DNA from: DAOPYE01 sp035352715
GTDB lineage: Bacteria > Acidobacteriota > Holophagae > Holophagales > Holophagaceae
Assembly: GCA_035352715.1 (NCBI GenBank)
Contig: DAOPYE010000010.1
Span: 1 to 49,043 of the forward strand
DNA: 49,043 nt
Reading direction: 5' to 3'
Positions 24,137 to 32,582 of the stretch are shown in pieces. The translations under genes were made by a program, and so were the position numbers. Numbering within the stretch: position 1 is the first letter of the stretch; each line of letters begins with the position of its first letter. A model generated the notes under the pieces. It searched no databases and was not told the origin of the DNA. It was given only the letters and a program-made list of their open reading frames with translations.

Positions 24137-25465
24137 TTACCTCAATCTAAGCAGGCTCTTCATCTGGCGCAGCCGCGTTGTTGGTTGGAGGCGAACGAGC
24201 CGGACTCGATCGCCCAGCCAGACCCAGGCCACGCCTTGACCTTCCCGCAGGGCAATCTCGGGACCCTCCGGAAGCCACCCGGCGACGGAGGCCCGCAGAT
24301 CCGCAGCAACGCGGTAATCCGCATTGAAGGCCTTGGCCAGGGCTTCGCGCTGGCGTTCGACCGGCAGCGGGTCCGGCTCATGGCCCCAGCGCCGGTCCCA
24401 CCCAGTGATCGCCAGATCCTCTGCGACCCAGGTCCAGGCGGGATCGAAAGCGGGCCATGGCGGCGTCTCCTTGGGGACATCCCGCCACTGCGCCTCATCC
24501 ACGGGTCCCAGGGTGCGGGTGGCCACATCATCTTTCCCAACGGAAATCCTTCCCACGGCCCTGGGCGGATGAACGTCCAGCACGCCCGGACCCGCATCCA
24601 CGCGGTACCAGGTGCTCGCTTTCTGTGCCCAGAGGGTCCACGTTCCGCCCGCCGAGATCCAAAGCCGATCATGCCGAGGGAACCACAAGCGACCGCCCTC
24701 GGCCCAGGGGACCAGCAGCTTGGCGCCCAGCATATCCTTGCCGTCGTCCCACAACTGCTCGATCTTGACCGGCCAGTTCCGGGGTGGGGCCGGAAGCCCT
24801 TTTTCGGCCCAGGCCGCTAGGCTGGCGTGGGGGATTTCTGCATCCACCGGCAAGGAGGCCAGCAGTAGGCGATCCCCTTCGGGTGCGCGAAGCCCCGTCA
24901 AAACAGCCCTGCCATCCCAGCTAAAACGGCTCCAGGGGCCGCTGTCCGTGGACCACAACACCCGACCTTCGGGCACCTCCAGCAGCCGGGTTTCGAATCT
25001 GGACCGGCCGCGGGCGAGGGTCACCAGCAGGCGATTACCCTTCACGGGATCCAGCCGCGCCGAAGCCAGGGGCACATCAAAGCGGTAATGGCGCCATTCC
25101 AGGCCGCGCCACAGCACCACCTCGCTGTGCTCGCCGGGGCCGTTCAGGGCCAGCGCCTGGTCCGATAAGTAAGGAGAAGCGGGCTCCCAGGGCAGGCCAA
25201 AGCCGCCAGGAAAGGGCCACGGCTCTGGCTGGTCTGGATCCTGGGCCCCCTGGAAACGCGGCGCCCATCCTTCCTGAAGACGGTATTCCGCCAGGGTCTC
25301 GTAGCTTTCCAACATCAGCGCCGCCGGGGCGTTGGTCGCCGCCACGCCGCCGGATTTGCCCGCACGCGGCGCCTGCACCACGGCCAAAATCACAAGCATG
25401 GCCGCGATGAACAGCGTGGCGATGAGATACTTCTTGGGAAACACCTCTGGCAGCTCCATGCCCAT
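24137..25465 (-). CDS. Membrane-anchored hypothetical protein
   Basis: 442 residues. A single N-terminal hydrophobic helix (about 12-30, KYLIATLFIAAMLVILAVVQ) anchors a large periplasmic or cytoplasmic part with many Trp, Gly and Pro and repeated short strands (LLVTLARGRSRFETRLLEVP, WSRFSWDGRAVLTGL), suggestive of a beta-propeller-like fold. No motif identifies a family. The open frame runs further upstream, but that part is antisense to the CYTH gene, so the ATG at 25465 (or 25459) is preferred. It starts 18 bases from the divergent CYTH start, so their promoters must overlap each other's coding region. Function unknown. Confidence 0.65.
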   Translation of the reverse strand: MGMELPEVFPKKYLIATLFIAAMLVILAVVQAPRAGKSGGVAATNAPAALMLESYETLAEYRLQEGWAPRFQGAQDPDQPEPWPFPGGFGLPWEPASPYLSDQALALNGPGEHSEVVLWRGLEWRHYRFDVPLASARLDPVKGNRLLVTLARGRSRFETRLLEVPEGRVLWSTDSGPWSRFSWDGRAVLTGLRAPEGDRLLLASLPVDAEIPHASLAAWAEKGLPAPPRNWPVKIEQLWDDGKDMLGAKLLVPWAEGGRLWFPRHDRLWISAGGTWTLWAQKASTWYRVDAGPGVLDVHPPRAVGRISVGKDDVATRTLGPVDEAQWRDVPKETPPWPAFDPAWTWVAEDLAITGWDRRWGHEPDPLPVERQREALAKAFNADYRVAADLRASVAGWLPEGPEIALREGQGVAWVWLGDRVRLVRLQPTTRLRQMKSLLRLR

Positions 25466-25483
25466 GATGCCCGGAAAAGCCCA

Positions 25484-26020
25484 ATGATTCCTGATCCCAC
25501 CCCCGACCTGCCCATCGAAACCGAAATCAAGCTGCGCATTCCCGCCATCGAACCGCTGATCCCGGATCTGGCAATCCACGGCTTCTGGCTGGAAACCTCG
25601 GCTCAAGAGGAGCGCAGCGTGCTGTGGGACCGTGGCACGGAACTGCTGGAGCAGGGCAGCGCGCTGCGCCTGCGATCGTACGGCGGGCGGTGCCTGCTCA
25701 CCTGGAAAGGCCCCAAGCGCGAGGATCCGCTGCTGAAGATCCGACCGGAGATCGAGACGCTGGTGGAGAACCCGGCGGCAATGGAAGGCATCCTGCGGGC
25801 CCTGGGCTATGCCCCGGTGATGAGCATGGAGAAGACCCGCGCAGTCTGGCGCAGCGCGGAACTGACCGCGTGCCTGGACGAAACGCCCTTCGGATGCTTC
25901 CTGGAGCTGGAAGGCGCACCCGAAGCCATCGAGCAGGCCATGGACGCCATGGGGCTGGAGGCCTTTCAGGTCGAACCCCGCAGCTATCCGACACTGTTCC
26001 GCGAACAAGGCCTCGCGTAA
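25484..26020 (+). CDS. CYTH-domain protein (triphosphate tunnel family)
   Basis: 178 residues. The signature ExExK is at residues about 12-16 (ETEIK), followed by the alternating charged strands of a triphosphate tunnel: ALRLRSY, CLLTWKGPKR, KIRPEIET, MEKTRAVW, TACLDET, CFLELEG. The order of these basic and acidic strands is that of CYTH phosphatases and class IV adenylate cyclases. It probably binds a triphosphorylated ligand with divalent metal in the cytoplasm; whether it hydrolyses inorganic triphosphate, thiamine triphosphate or makes cAMP cannot be told. Divergent from the membrane-anchored hypothetical gene. Confidence 0.87.
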   Translation: MIPDPTPDLPIETEIKLRIPAIEPLIPDLAIHGFWLETSAQEERSVLWDRGTELLEQGSALRLRSYGGRCLLTWKGPKREDPLLKIRPEIETLVENPAAMEGILRALGYAPVMSMEKTRAVWRSAELTACLDETPFGCFLELEGAPEAIEQAMDAMGLEAFQVEPRSYPTLFREQGLA

Positions 26021-26136
26021 CAAGCTCACGAACCGACTGACGTCACAGAGCCGTTCCAGGAATTCTCCAGATCCGGCACCTCGCCGACACGGGGCCTTTA
26101 CGCGGCCGCCCCATCGTGTTGGGCATGAGGTTCCCC

Positions 26137-26679
26137 ATGACTCCCATCGAGATCCAGGCAACTCCGGCCCCGGACGGCGGCCGCTATCGCGTGCGCACAC
26201 TCGCATCGAGCGACTACCAGCACCTTCAGGCACTGGAACAGGAACTCTGGGGCTCGGATTCCGTGGGCCAGCTCTGCCCCTACTACCTGAGGCTCTGCAC
26301 CGAACACTACCCCGACTGGTGTTTCATCGCCTTCGACGGGGACCAGCCTGCGGGCTATGTGCTGAACTTCCCCAACGGCAAGATCAACTACTGCGCCACG
26401 CTCGCCGTGCTGCCCCGCTATCAGAAGACACGCGTGAACTACCTGCTGATTCGCGCCATGGTCACCAAGCTGCTCGACGAGGACATGGAGGAATGCCGGT
26501 TCTGCGTGGAGCCGGACAACCTGGACGCCCGCAGCGTTCACCAGAGCCTGGGTGCGCGCGTGGTCTCCGAGATGGACGACTACTACCACCCCGGAGACAA
26601 ACGCCTGTGGTCCGTCATCAACAAGGCCGATCTGGAGCGCATCCGTGGACGCTACACCCGCCTGAAGCTGGTGTCCTGA
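26137..26679 (+). CDS. GNAT-family N-acetyltransferase
   Basis: 180 residues with the GNAT fold: RVRTLASSDYQHLQALEQEL (strand 1 and helix 1), DQPAGYVLNFPNG (strand 4), ATLAVLPRYQKTRVNYLLIR (motif A, acetyl-CoA pyrophosphate loop; Q-K-T-R-V-N in place of the usual QxxGxG) and FCVEPDNLDARSVHQSLGA (motif B). It probably acetylates a small molecule or protein amine. The ATG at 26137 has GAGG about seven bases upstream; upstream GTG and ATG codons in frame lack one. It precedes the acyltransferase by three bases, so this is likely an operon with plsC-like and ureohydrolase genes. Confidence 0.82.
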   Translation: MTPIEIQATPAPDGGRYRVRTLASSDYQHLQALEQELWGSDSVGQLCPYYLRLCTEHYPDWCFIAFDGDQPAGYVLNFPNGKINYCATLAVLPRYQKTRVNYLLIRAMVTKLLDEDMEECRFCVEPDNLDARSVHQSLGARVVSEMDDYYHPGDKRLWSVINKADLERIRGRYTRLKLVS

Positions 26680-26682
26680 GGC

Positions 26683-27432
26683 ATGGACACGGATCCGCGC
26701 CTCATCCAGAGGCCCTTCGGACCATGGCATCCCCGCCCCTGGGGACGGCTGGCGCTGGCGCTGGCCCGCACGGCTGAACTCCTGGCCACGCAGGAACAAG
26801 ACGATCCCCAGCATACCCTGAGCGCATGGGCCGCAGGATTTCTCGACGCGCTGCACGTGGAGATCTGCGTTCACGGCCTCCTGCCCCCGAATGGCCAGCT
26901 CTGGGTCTGCAACCATCTGAGCTGGCTGGATCCCCTCGTCTGCTTGGCCCTTCGTCCCAGCGCGGCCTTGGCGAAAGCGGAAGTGGGAAGCTATCCCCTG
27001 GTAGGACGACCCGCCGTGCGCATGGGCCTGCGCCTGGTGCAGCGGGAGGATCCGCTGAGCCGCGCGGCGGCCCTAGTGCGACTCTGCGCGGACCTGCGAA
27101 ACGGAAAGGATCTACTGGTCTTTCCCGAAGGGACCACCACGCTGGGGGATACCTTGGCGCCCCTGCAGGAAGGCGCCCTGCGCGCCGCCTACCGCCTGGG
27201 CGTCACGGTGCTCCCGATCCGGCTGGTCTGCCGTGACGCGCACTATCCCTGGACCGGCGACGACCAACTGCCGCCGCATCTGGTCGCCTTGGCGCGAGCC
27301 CGCACCACCTGCGTTCATCTCCACCCGGGGCAGGTGATGAATCCCCGTGAATGCGCCAGTGAATCCCAGTGGGTCCAGGCGATCCGAACCCACCTCGCCC
27401 CGTACGCCCATGATCTGAGAGGCTGCGCTTGA
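26683..27432 (+). CDS. 1-acylglycerol-3-phosphate acyltransferase-like (PlsC family)
   Basis: 249 residues. Acyltransferase block I is NHLSWLD (the HxxxxD catalytic pair), block III is FPEGTTT and a block IV-like VLPIRL follows. A hydrophobic segment precedes block I. PlsC proteins acylate lysophosphatidate or related lipids at the inner membrane. The neighbours (acetyltransferase and ureohydrolase) do not suggest a phospholipid operon, so it may instead acylate another alcohol or an aminolipid. Its TGA overlaps the TTG start of the next gene by 4 bases. Confidence 0.85.
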   Translation: MDTDPRLIQRPFGPWHPRPWGRLALALARTAELLATQEQDDPQHTLSAWAAGFLDALHVEICVHGLLPPNGQLWVCNHLSWLDPLVCLALRPSAALAKAEVGSYPLVGRPAVRMGLRLVQREDPLSRAAALVRLCADLRNGKDLLVFPEGTTTLGDTLAPLQEGALRAAYRLGVTVLPIRLVCRDAHYPWTGDDQLPPHLVALARARTTCVHLHPGQVMNPRECASESQWVQAIRTHLAPYAHDLRGCA

Positions 27433-28379
27433 ACCCCGAATCCCTTCTAAACGTCCTCCGCTCCGGCCTCACGCCCTTCCTGGGCCTGGAATTGGCCACG
27501 GAGCCCGGCGCCTTACCCATCCCCGCGCCGGGTGTTGTCCTGGGCGCGCCTTACGACGGCGGTGTCTTGAACCGACCCGGCGCCCGCCTGGGCCCATGGG
27601 CCTTGCGCAATGCCTCCATGGGCCTGGGCCGTTCGCCCATGCCCCTGCGCCTTCAGGGTGTGGATGAAGGCGGGCGAGGCCTGGCGGCGGTGGACTGGGT
27701 GGATGGCGGAAACATCCCCACCCGGCCCTTCAATCAAGCCGAAGCCCTGGAAGCCGTGGACCAGACCCATTCCGCGTGGATCGCGCAAGGGGCGCGCACC
27801 TTGATGCTGGGCGGCGATCACCTGATGACCCTGGGAGCCCTGCGCGCCCACGCCCGCAAGCACGGCCCACTGGGGCTTCTGCATCTGGACGCCCACCCGG
27901 ACGCCGCCCAGGGCGATCTGTGGGGATCCAAACTGCACCACGGAACCTGGGTCCGCGCCGCGATCGAGGAGGGCCTGATTGATCCCCACCGCACCGTCCA
28001 GATCGGACTGCGAGCCCCCCGCTTTGATAGCGAGGAACTGGTGTTCCTGGCGGACGCTGGGGTGCACATGTGGACCCCCTGGGATCTGAAGGATGCCCGG
28101 CTTGGCACCCAACTCCAGGGCGATATCGCGCGCGTGGGACAAGGGCCTGCCTACGTAAGCCTGGATCTGGACGTGCTGGATCCCGCCTTTTGCCCCGCCG
28201 TGGCCGAGCCGGTGCCGGGCGGCCTCAGCCCCATGGATCTGTTTCCCCTGATGCGGAACATCCATCGCTGGCCCCAGCCCTGGGTCGGCGCCGATCTCAT
28301 GGAGCTGGCCCCCAGCCTGCCCGGTGGCGAGGAGACCGCTCGCGTCGCCTCCCATCTGGCGTTGCAGCTTCTTGCCTGA
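27429..28379 (+). CDS. Arginase/agmatinase-family ureohydrolase
   Basis: 316 residues. The binuclear manganese site is complete: GGDH (about residue 135), LHLDAHPDA (DAHxD) and SLDLDVLDP (DxDxxDP), with EPVPGGLS as in agmatinases and the substrate segment KLHHGTWVRAA corresponding to the usual HGTPFR. It cleaves a guanidino compound to an amine and urea; agmatine, guanidinobutyrate or formiminoglutamate are all possible. Start is TTG at 27429 in a TTGA overlap with the acyltransferase stop; no ATG exists near the N terminus. If agmatine is the substrate it would duplicate the aguA/aguB route encoded at 33-35 kb. Confidence 0.87.
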   Translation: MNPESLLNVLRSGLTPFLGLELATEPGALPIPAPGVVLGAPYDGGVLNRPGARLGPWALRNASMGLGRSPMPLRLQGVDEGGRGLAAVDWVDGGNIPTRPFNQAEALEAVDQTHSAWIAQGARTLMLGGDHLMTLGALRAHARKHGPLGLLHLDAHPDAAQGDLWGSKLHHGTWVRAAIEEGLIDPHRTVQIGLRAPRFDSEELVFLADAGVHMWTPWDLKDARLGTQLQGDIARVGQGPAYVSLDLDVLDPAFCPAVAEPVPGGLSPMDLFPLMRNIHRWPQPWVGADLMELAPSLPGGEETARVASHLALQLLA

Positions 28380-28453
28380 AAGATTCCACCGTCGTGCGGA
28401 ATGTTCACAGGCGCACAACACCCGGATACGAATCTGAACACAGAGGTGATCCC

Positions 28454-28969
28454 ATGATCCTCAACCACTGGATCGAACTACTGAAACGCCAGACCCCTGG
28501 CCCGGTGACCTTCGACGAGATCGTCGTCGGCCACGACTTCGGACTCTTCAGCCCCCCGGACATCCAGACCTGGGTGGCGCTCCAGGGCTTCCAGGGGCCG
28601 CTCTGCTCCCAACTGGTGGAGCTACACGACGAGGGAATGGAATGCTTCGAGGGCTGCCTGTGGGCCGCCTGCGCCGAAGCCACGGGCAAAACGCCCCGCC
28701 CGGGCGGACACCGCTGGGCCAATGCCCAGGATCGCTGGCGCGTCGCCCTGCTGAAGGACGCCATGGAGGCTCCCCTGACCACCGAAGCCCTGGCCGTGGT
28801 GGTGGAGAACATCTACGAGAAGGTCGGATGCCCCGAGGACATGCTGGCGCTCTGGACCCGCCCCGCCCCCTGGCAGAAGCGCCAGCCAATGGCAGATCGC
28901 GCCGCCATCGCCGCCTTTGTGGCCCAGAAGGCCGCCCCTTGGCAACCGTTTTTGCCTACCGCCGCTTGA
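28454..28969 (+). CDS. Hypothetical protein
   Basis: 171 residues, soluble, no signal peptide, rich in Trp and Ala. AGAGGTGA lies just upstream of the ATG and decides this start over a longer open frame that overlaps the ureohydrolase. No motif I recognise; predicted mostly helical (for example EAPLTTEALAVVVENIYEKV, about 110-129). It lies 74 bases after the ureohydrolase on the same strand. The last codons and stop carry TTGACA (28966-28971), possibly a -35 box for the downstream RNA candidate. Function unknown. Confidence 0.7.
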   Translation: MILNHWIELLKRQTPGPVTFDEIVVGHDFGLFSPPDIQTWVALQGFQGPLCSQLVELHDEGMECFEGCLWAACAEATGKTPRPGGHRWANAQDRWRVALLKDAMEAPLTTEALAVVVENIYEKVGCPEDMLALWTRPAPWQKRQPMADRAAIAAFVAQKAAPWQPFLPTAA

Positions 28970-28989
28970 CATCAAAATAGAAAAAAACT

Positions 28990-29113
28990 TCAGAAACTTT
29001 TTCTCCCGCCGAAGCATCAGACAGTTGGAAGAAGAAGCCGCAGAGGACGGACGTGGTTTGCCTCCCCACGTTTGTGTTTTGCGGAACAGGGGCGGGGAAG
29101 ACCTCTGGCAGTC
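28990..29113 (+). ncRNA. Candidate structured RNA (unassigned)
   Basis: The 171 bases between the hypothetical gene and the lipoprotein fold into nested stems: CCCGCC (29005-29010) with GGCGGG (29091-29096) plus weaker flanking pairs, CCGCA (29038-29042) with TGCGG (29080-29084), and ACGTGG (29051-29056) with CCACGT (29066-29071). A strong terminator follows at once (29114-29158). TTGACA at 28966-28971 could be the -35 box, though no good -10 box is seen. The shape, an outer stem, a large internal loop and an apical hairpin, loosely recalls 6S RNA, but I see no sequence match. Could equally be an untranslated region. Confidence 0.3.
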
Positions 29114-29158
29114 CGGAAGCGCATGGCCTAATCTCCACCCATGCGCTTCCGTTTTTTT
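29114..29158 (+). terminator. Strong intrinsic terminator overlapping the lipoprotein start
   Basis: Perfect 13-bp stem (29114-29126 with 29139-29151), 12-base loop, followed immediately by seven T residues (29152-29158). The right arm contains the ATG at 29141, the first possible start of the following lipoprotein gene; the next in-frame ATG (29159) comes directly after the T run. Confidence 0.85.
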
Positions 29159-29593
29159 ATGGGCCGATGCCCTTTCCTGGCACGGCTGGTAGGCCTGCCG
29201 CTGGTGGGGCTCCTGATGGCCTGCGCCTCGGAATCAGCGGAGCGCCAGGTGGAGCGGGCCTTCCGGCGCTGCGTTCAGTCCGTGGAATCCGGCGACGCTG
29301 GCGCGGCGGCGGAGGCGCTGTCCAAGGACTTCGAGGGCCCCGAGGGCATGAAGCGCGAAGAAGCCCGCCTGTTCCTGATGGGCACCCTCTCCCGGCAGAA
29401 GGTCGGCGTCACTGTGGTCTCCACCCAGCTTGCCGTCCGGGGACGGCGGGCCGAACAGCAGGTGAGCCTGCTGCTCACCGGCCGCACAGGTGGCGGTCTG
29501 CTGCCCGAGGACGCCTCGCGCCGGAGTTTCAGCCTTCGCTGGGAGAAGGAAGGGAGTCGTTGGAAGCTGAGGGAGCTCCAGGAAGTCCGGTGA
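29141..29593 (+). CDS. Small predicted lipoprotein
   Basis: 150 residues from 29141, or 144 from 29159. A hydrophobic signal segment ends in the lipobox LLMAC, so the mature protein would be lipid-anchored and start at Cys28 (or 22). The rest is a small alpha/beta domain that fits an NTF2-like shape (RQVERAFRRCVQSVESGDAG at the start, FSLRWEKEGSRWKLRELQEV at the end), a common fold of small lipoproteins. The upstream start lies within the terminator stem and neither start has a ribosome site, so expression is puzzling. Its 3' end overlaps ligA on the other strand by 65 bases. Function unknown. Confidence 0.65.
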   Translation: MRFRFFMGRCPFLARLVGLPLVGLLMACASESAERQVERAFRRCVQSVESGDAGAAAEALSKDFEGPEGMKREEARLFLMGTLSRQKVGVTVVSTQLAVRGRRAEQQVSLLLTGRTGGGLLPEDASRRSFSLRWEKEGSRWKLRELQEVR

Positions 29594-31571
29594 GCCACGC
29601 CTCGTCCCGAATGGCGATCCCCAGGGCTTCCGCCTTGGCCAGCTTGGAGCCGGCCTTTTCACCCGCCACCAGCACCGTGGTCTTGGCGCTGACGCTGCCC
29701 GTGACCTTGGCGCCCAGGCGCTTCAGCAGGGCTTCGGCCTCTTCGCGGCTCAGCGTGGGCAGAGTCCCCGTCACGACCGCTACCTGCCCGACCAGGGGCA
29801 GCGCCGATAGATCCCTCGGCGCGGGCGGCTCGGGTTGGATCTCCTGCGCGGCCAGCCTTTCCGGCAGCTCGGGGTGCAGGGCCACGAAGGCGCGGATGGC
29901 CGAGGCTACTTTGGGGCCCACTTCCTCGACGGCCTGAAGGCGATCGGCGTCGGCCTCCCACAGGCTGCGCAGGCTGGGAAAGGTCTCCGCCAGCAATTCC
30001 GCCGTCTTGGCCCCAACGAACGGGACGCCCAAGGCGTGGATCCAGCGCCAGAGCGGCTTGACGCGCGCCGCGGTCAGGGCCTCCATCACGTTGCGCGCGC
30101 TTTTCTCCGCCATGCGATCCAGGGCCGCCAGGAACGCCAGGCCCTGGGCGGGCTCGCGCAGCAGCGTGAAGATCTCCCAGGGCTGCTGGAACCGGCCGGA
30201 AGCCACGAGCTGTTCCACCAGCGCATCCCCCATCCCCTCGATATCCAGCGCCACGCGGCTGCCCAGGTGCAGCAGGCGGGCCGCGAGCTTGGCGGGGCAT
30301 TCGGCGTTCAGGCACCGGATCGCCACCTCGGCATCGTCATCCTTGCCGACAGAACCGCCGCAGACGGGGCACGCCGACGGGATCTCCGGCGCCAGGACGT
30401 CCGCAGGCATGGAATCCGGCACGACGGCGACGACCTTGGGAATCACGTCGCCGCCTTTCTCGATGAAAACGCGACAGCCGATGCGAAGGCCCAGGCGCTC
30501 CAACTCGTCCGCGTTGTGCAGGGTCGCGCGGCGCACGGTGGAGCCCGCCACCTCCACCGCATCCAGCTCCGCCACGGGCGTCAGCTTGCCCGTGCGCCCC
30601 ACCTGCCAGGTGATGCCGCGCACGGTGGTCGCCGCCTGGATCGCAGGGAACTTGTAGGCGATGGACCAGCGGGGTACGCGATCCGTGGTGCCCAGGCGCT
30701 CCTGTTGCGCCAGATCCATCACCTTGATGACGACGCCATCCGTATCGAAGGGCAGGTTCAGGCGGGCCTCGCGCTGGGCCTCGATGAAGGCCAGCACGGC
30801 GTCCATATCGCCCTCGACCCTTGCGGGCATGAGCGTGAAACCCCAGGCGCCAAGCTGCTCCATGGCCCGCGCGTGGCTGGGCGCGCCGATGAGCTGCCAG
30901 GGCAGGAATTGGAGCCGTCTCCGCGCCACTTCGCGGCTATCCAGCAGTTTCAGCGTGCCACTGGCGGCATTGCGGGGATTGGCGAAACGGACCTCGCCCT
31001 GGGCGTCGCGCTGCAGGTTCAGTTCCTCCCACCGGCGGCGGGACAGGAAGGCCTCGCCGCGCACCTCCAGGGATTCCGGTGCGTCCTCGGGCAGGCTCAG
31101 GGGGATATCGGCGATGGTGCGAGCATTCTCGGTCACATCCTCGCCCGTCTCGCCATCCCCGCGCGTGACGGCGCGCACCAGCTCGCGACCTTCATAGATC
31201 AGCGAGAGGGACAGGCCATCCACCTTCAGCTCCGCGGCGAACGCGGGGACAACGCCCTCCAGTCCCTTCGCCACGCGGGCGGCCCACTCGCGCAGCTCGC
31301 CCTCCGAGTAGGCGTTGTCCAGGCTGAGCATCCAGGTCCGATGGCTCGCCTTGGGAAAGCGCTCCAGCGGCGGCGCGCCCACGCGGCGCGTGGGGCTATT
31401 GGGATCGACCAGCAGGGGATAGGCCGCCTCCAGATCGCGCAACTCGCGCTCCAGCGCATCATATTCCGCATCCGAAAGGGTGGGCTGATCCAGCACGTAG
31501 TAGCGCCTCCGGTGCTCCAGCACCAGGGCGGCCAGTTCTTTCATGCGCGCGATCGGATCCATATCCTCCAT
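29529..31571 (-). CDS. ligA: NAD-dependent DNA ligase
   Basis: 680 residues, full length. It seals nicks in replication and repair using NAD. Domain Ia has the YxxxD-type NMN site (YYVLDQPTLSDAEYDAL). The adenylation domain has catalytic Lys116 in ELKVDGLSL. The OB fold, a four-Cys zinc finger (CPVCGG and CLNAEC), helix-hairpin-helix repeats and a C-terminal BRCT domain (from about 600, LPLVGQVAVVTGTLP) follow in order. Starts at 31571 or 31562 are both possible. Convergent and overlapping by 65 bases with the lipoprotein gene. Confidence 0.96.
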   Translation of the reverse strand: MEDMDPIARMKELAALVLEHRRRYYVLDQPTLSDAEYDALERELRDLEAAYPLLVDPNSPTRRVGAPPLERFPKASHRTWMLSLDNAYSEGELREWAARVAKGLEGVVPAFAAELKVDGLSLSLIYEGRELVRAVTRGDGETGEDVTENARTIADIPLSLPEDAPESLEVRGEAFLSRRRWEELNLQRDAQGEVRFANPRNAASGTLKLLDSREVARRRLQFLPWQLIGAPSHARAMEQLGAWGFTLMPARVEGDMDAVLAFIEAQREARLNLPFDTDGVVIKVMDLAQQERLGTTDRVPRWSIAYKFPAIQAATTVRGITWQVGRTGKLTPVAELDAVEVAGSTVRRATLHNADELERLGLRIGCRVFIEKGGDVIPKVVAVVPDSMPADVLAPEIPSACPVCGGSVGKDDDAEVAIRCLNAECPAKLAARLLHLGSRVALDIEGMGDALVEQLVASGRFQQPWEIFTLLREPAQGLAFLAALDRMAEKSARNVMEALTAARVKPLWRWIHALGVPFVGAKTAELLAETFPSLRSLWEADADRLQAVEEVGPKVASAIRAFVALHPELPERLAAQEIQPEPPAPRDLSALPLVGQVAVVTGTLPTLSREEAEALLKRLGAKVTGSVSAKTTVLVAGEKAGSKLAKAEALGIAIRDEAWLTGLPGAPSASNDSLPSPSEG

Positions 31572-31644
31572 TCAGACACAAGAAGGGGGAAGCGCCCATG
31601 GGTTAGCCTGGGATCTGCCCCGAATTCGCACACAGGAGTCCCGC

Positions 31645-32430
31645 ATGCGGAAAACAGTCTGGTCGATGATCGCGCTGGCGGCGCTGATGGCCTCGAATCC
31701 GCTCGTGGCCAAGTCGGCCAAAGCCTCCAAGTCCAGCGCCAAAGCGGCCGTCAAGGCAACCGCAGAACCCGCCTTCGACGAGGCTCTGCTGAAGCCCGCC
31801 TTGCTGAGCGAAGAAGCGCCCGCGGTGTTCCGGGCGAAGTTTGAAACCACGCGCGGCATCTTCATCATCCGCGTCACGCGGGCCTGGGCGCCCCTGGGCG
31901 CCGATCGGTTCTACAACCTGGTGAAGCACGGGTTCTACAACGGCACCAGTTTCTTTCGCGTGCTGCCGAATTTCGTGGCCCAGTGGGGCATCAGCCCCCG
32001 GCCGGAGGTCACGAGCGCATGGACCAACGCCGTGCTCAAGGACGATATGCCCACGCAGAGCAACCAGCGGGGTCGCGTCACCTTCGCCACGGCGGGGCCG
32101 GATACACGCACGACCCAGCTGTTCATCAACCTCGCCAACAACGCGCGCCTGGATGCCCACGGCTTCGCGCCCTTCGGCGAGGTCGAGGCCCCGGGCCTGC
32201 CGGCGGTGGACGCCTTCTTCTCCGGCTACGGCGAAGGCGCGCCCAATGGCATGGGGCCCGATCAGGAGGAGATCGAAAAGCGCGGCCGGGCCTACCTGGA
32301 TGAATATTTCTCGATGCTGGACCGCGTCAAGCGCGCCAGCCTGATTCCCCTGAATGTCCCTGCCGACGCCAAACACCGGCGCCAAGCCTCGCCTCGCCCC
32401 CCGCGCCAGCCGCGGCGTGGGACCCGGTAG
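31645..32430 (+). CDS. Secreted cyclophilin-type peptidyl-prolyl isomerase
   Basis: 261 residues. A signal peptide (MRKTVWSMIALAALMASNPL) is followed by an Ala/Lys/Ser-rich spacer and a cyclophilin domain at about 65-215: TTRGIFIIRVTRAWAPLGAD, FYNGTSFFRVLPNFVAQWG (FxRV/P-F-x-x-Q/WG active-site segment), and TTQLFINLANNARLD. A basic tail rich in Pro and Arg closes the protein. It probably helps proline isomerisation of periplasmic proteins. AGGAG precedes the ATG by seven bases. Confidence 0.88.
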   Translation: MRKTVWSMIALAALMASNPLVAKSAKASKSSAKAAVKATAEPAFDEALLKPALLSEEAPAVFRAKFETTRGIFIIRVTRAWAPLGADRFYNLVKHGFYNGTSFFRVLPNFVAQWGISPRPEVTSAWTNAVLKDDMPTQSNQRGRVTFATAGPDTRTTQLFINLANNARLDAHGFAPFGEVEAPGLPAVDAFFSGYGEGAPNGMGPDQEEIEKRGRAYLDEYFSMLDRVKRASLIPLNVPADAKHRRQASPRPPRQPRRGTR

Positions 32431-32582
32431 GGCAGGAACCAATTTTCCTCTGACAGGAAAACCCCTTCCATTGCATACTCTATAGGCCCACTCGTCATGC
32501 GGGCGTAACACACGCGTTGCCTCCTCATTCCTGGAAGGAACAATGCACTACATATCCGGGAAAAGATTGATAGGGAGTCAAC

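Noticed and set aside
25466..26233. N-terminal extension of the membrane-anchored hypothetical protein
   Set aside because: It lies fully antisense to the CYTH gene and has no signal or domain; the membrane helix follows directly after 25465.
29108..29128. CCGGAAG motif as the SRP (4.5S) RNA tetraloop region
   Set aside because: SRP RNA needs GGAA followed by a symmetric loop with AGCAGC; here the bases are part of a perfect terminator stem and the rest of the SRP consensus is missing.
32443..32461. Inverted repeat TTTTCCT-N5-AGGAAAA upstream of the cold-shock gene as a terminator
   Set aside because: No T-run follows on either strand and the stem is A/T rich; it may be part of the csp leader or a protein site but evidence is too thin to call.
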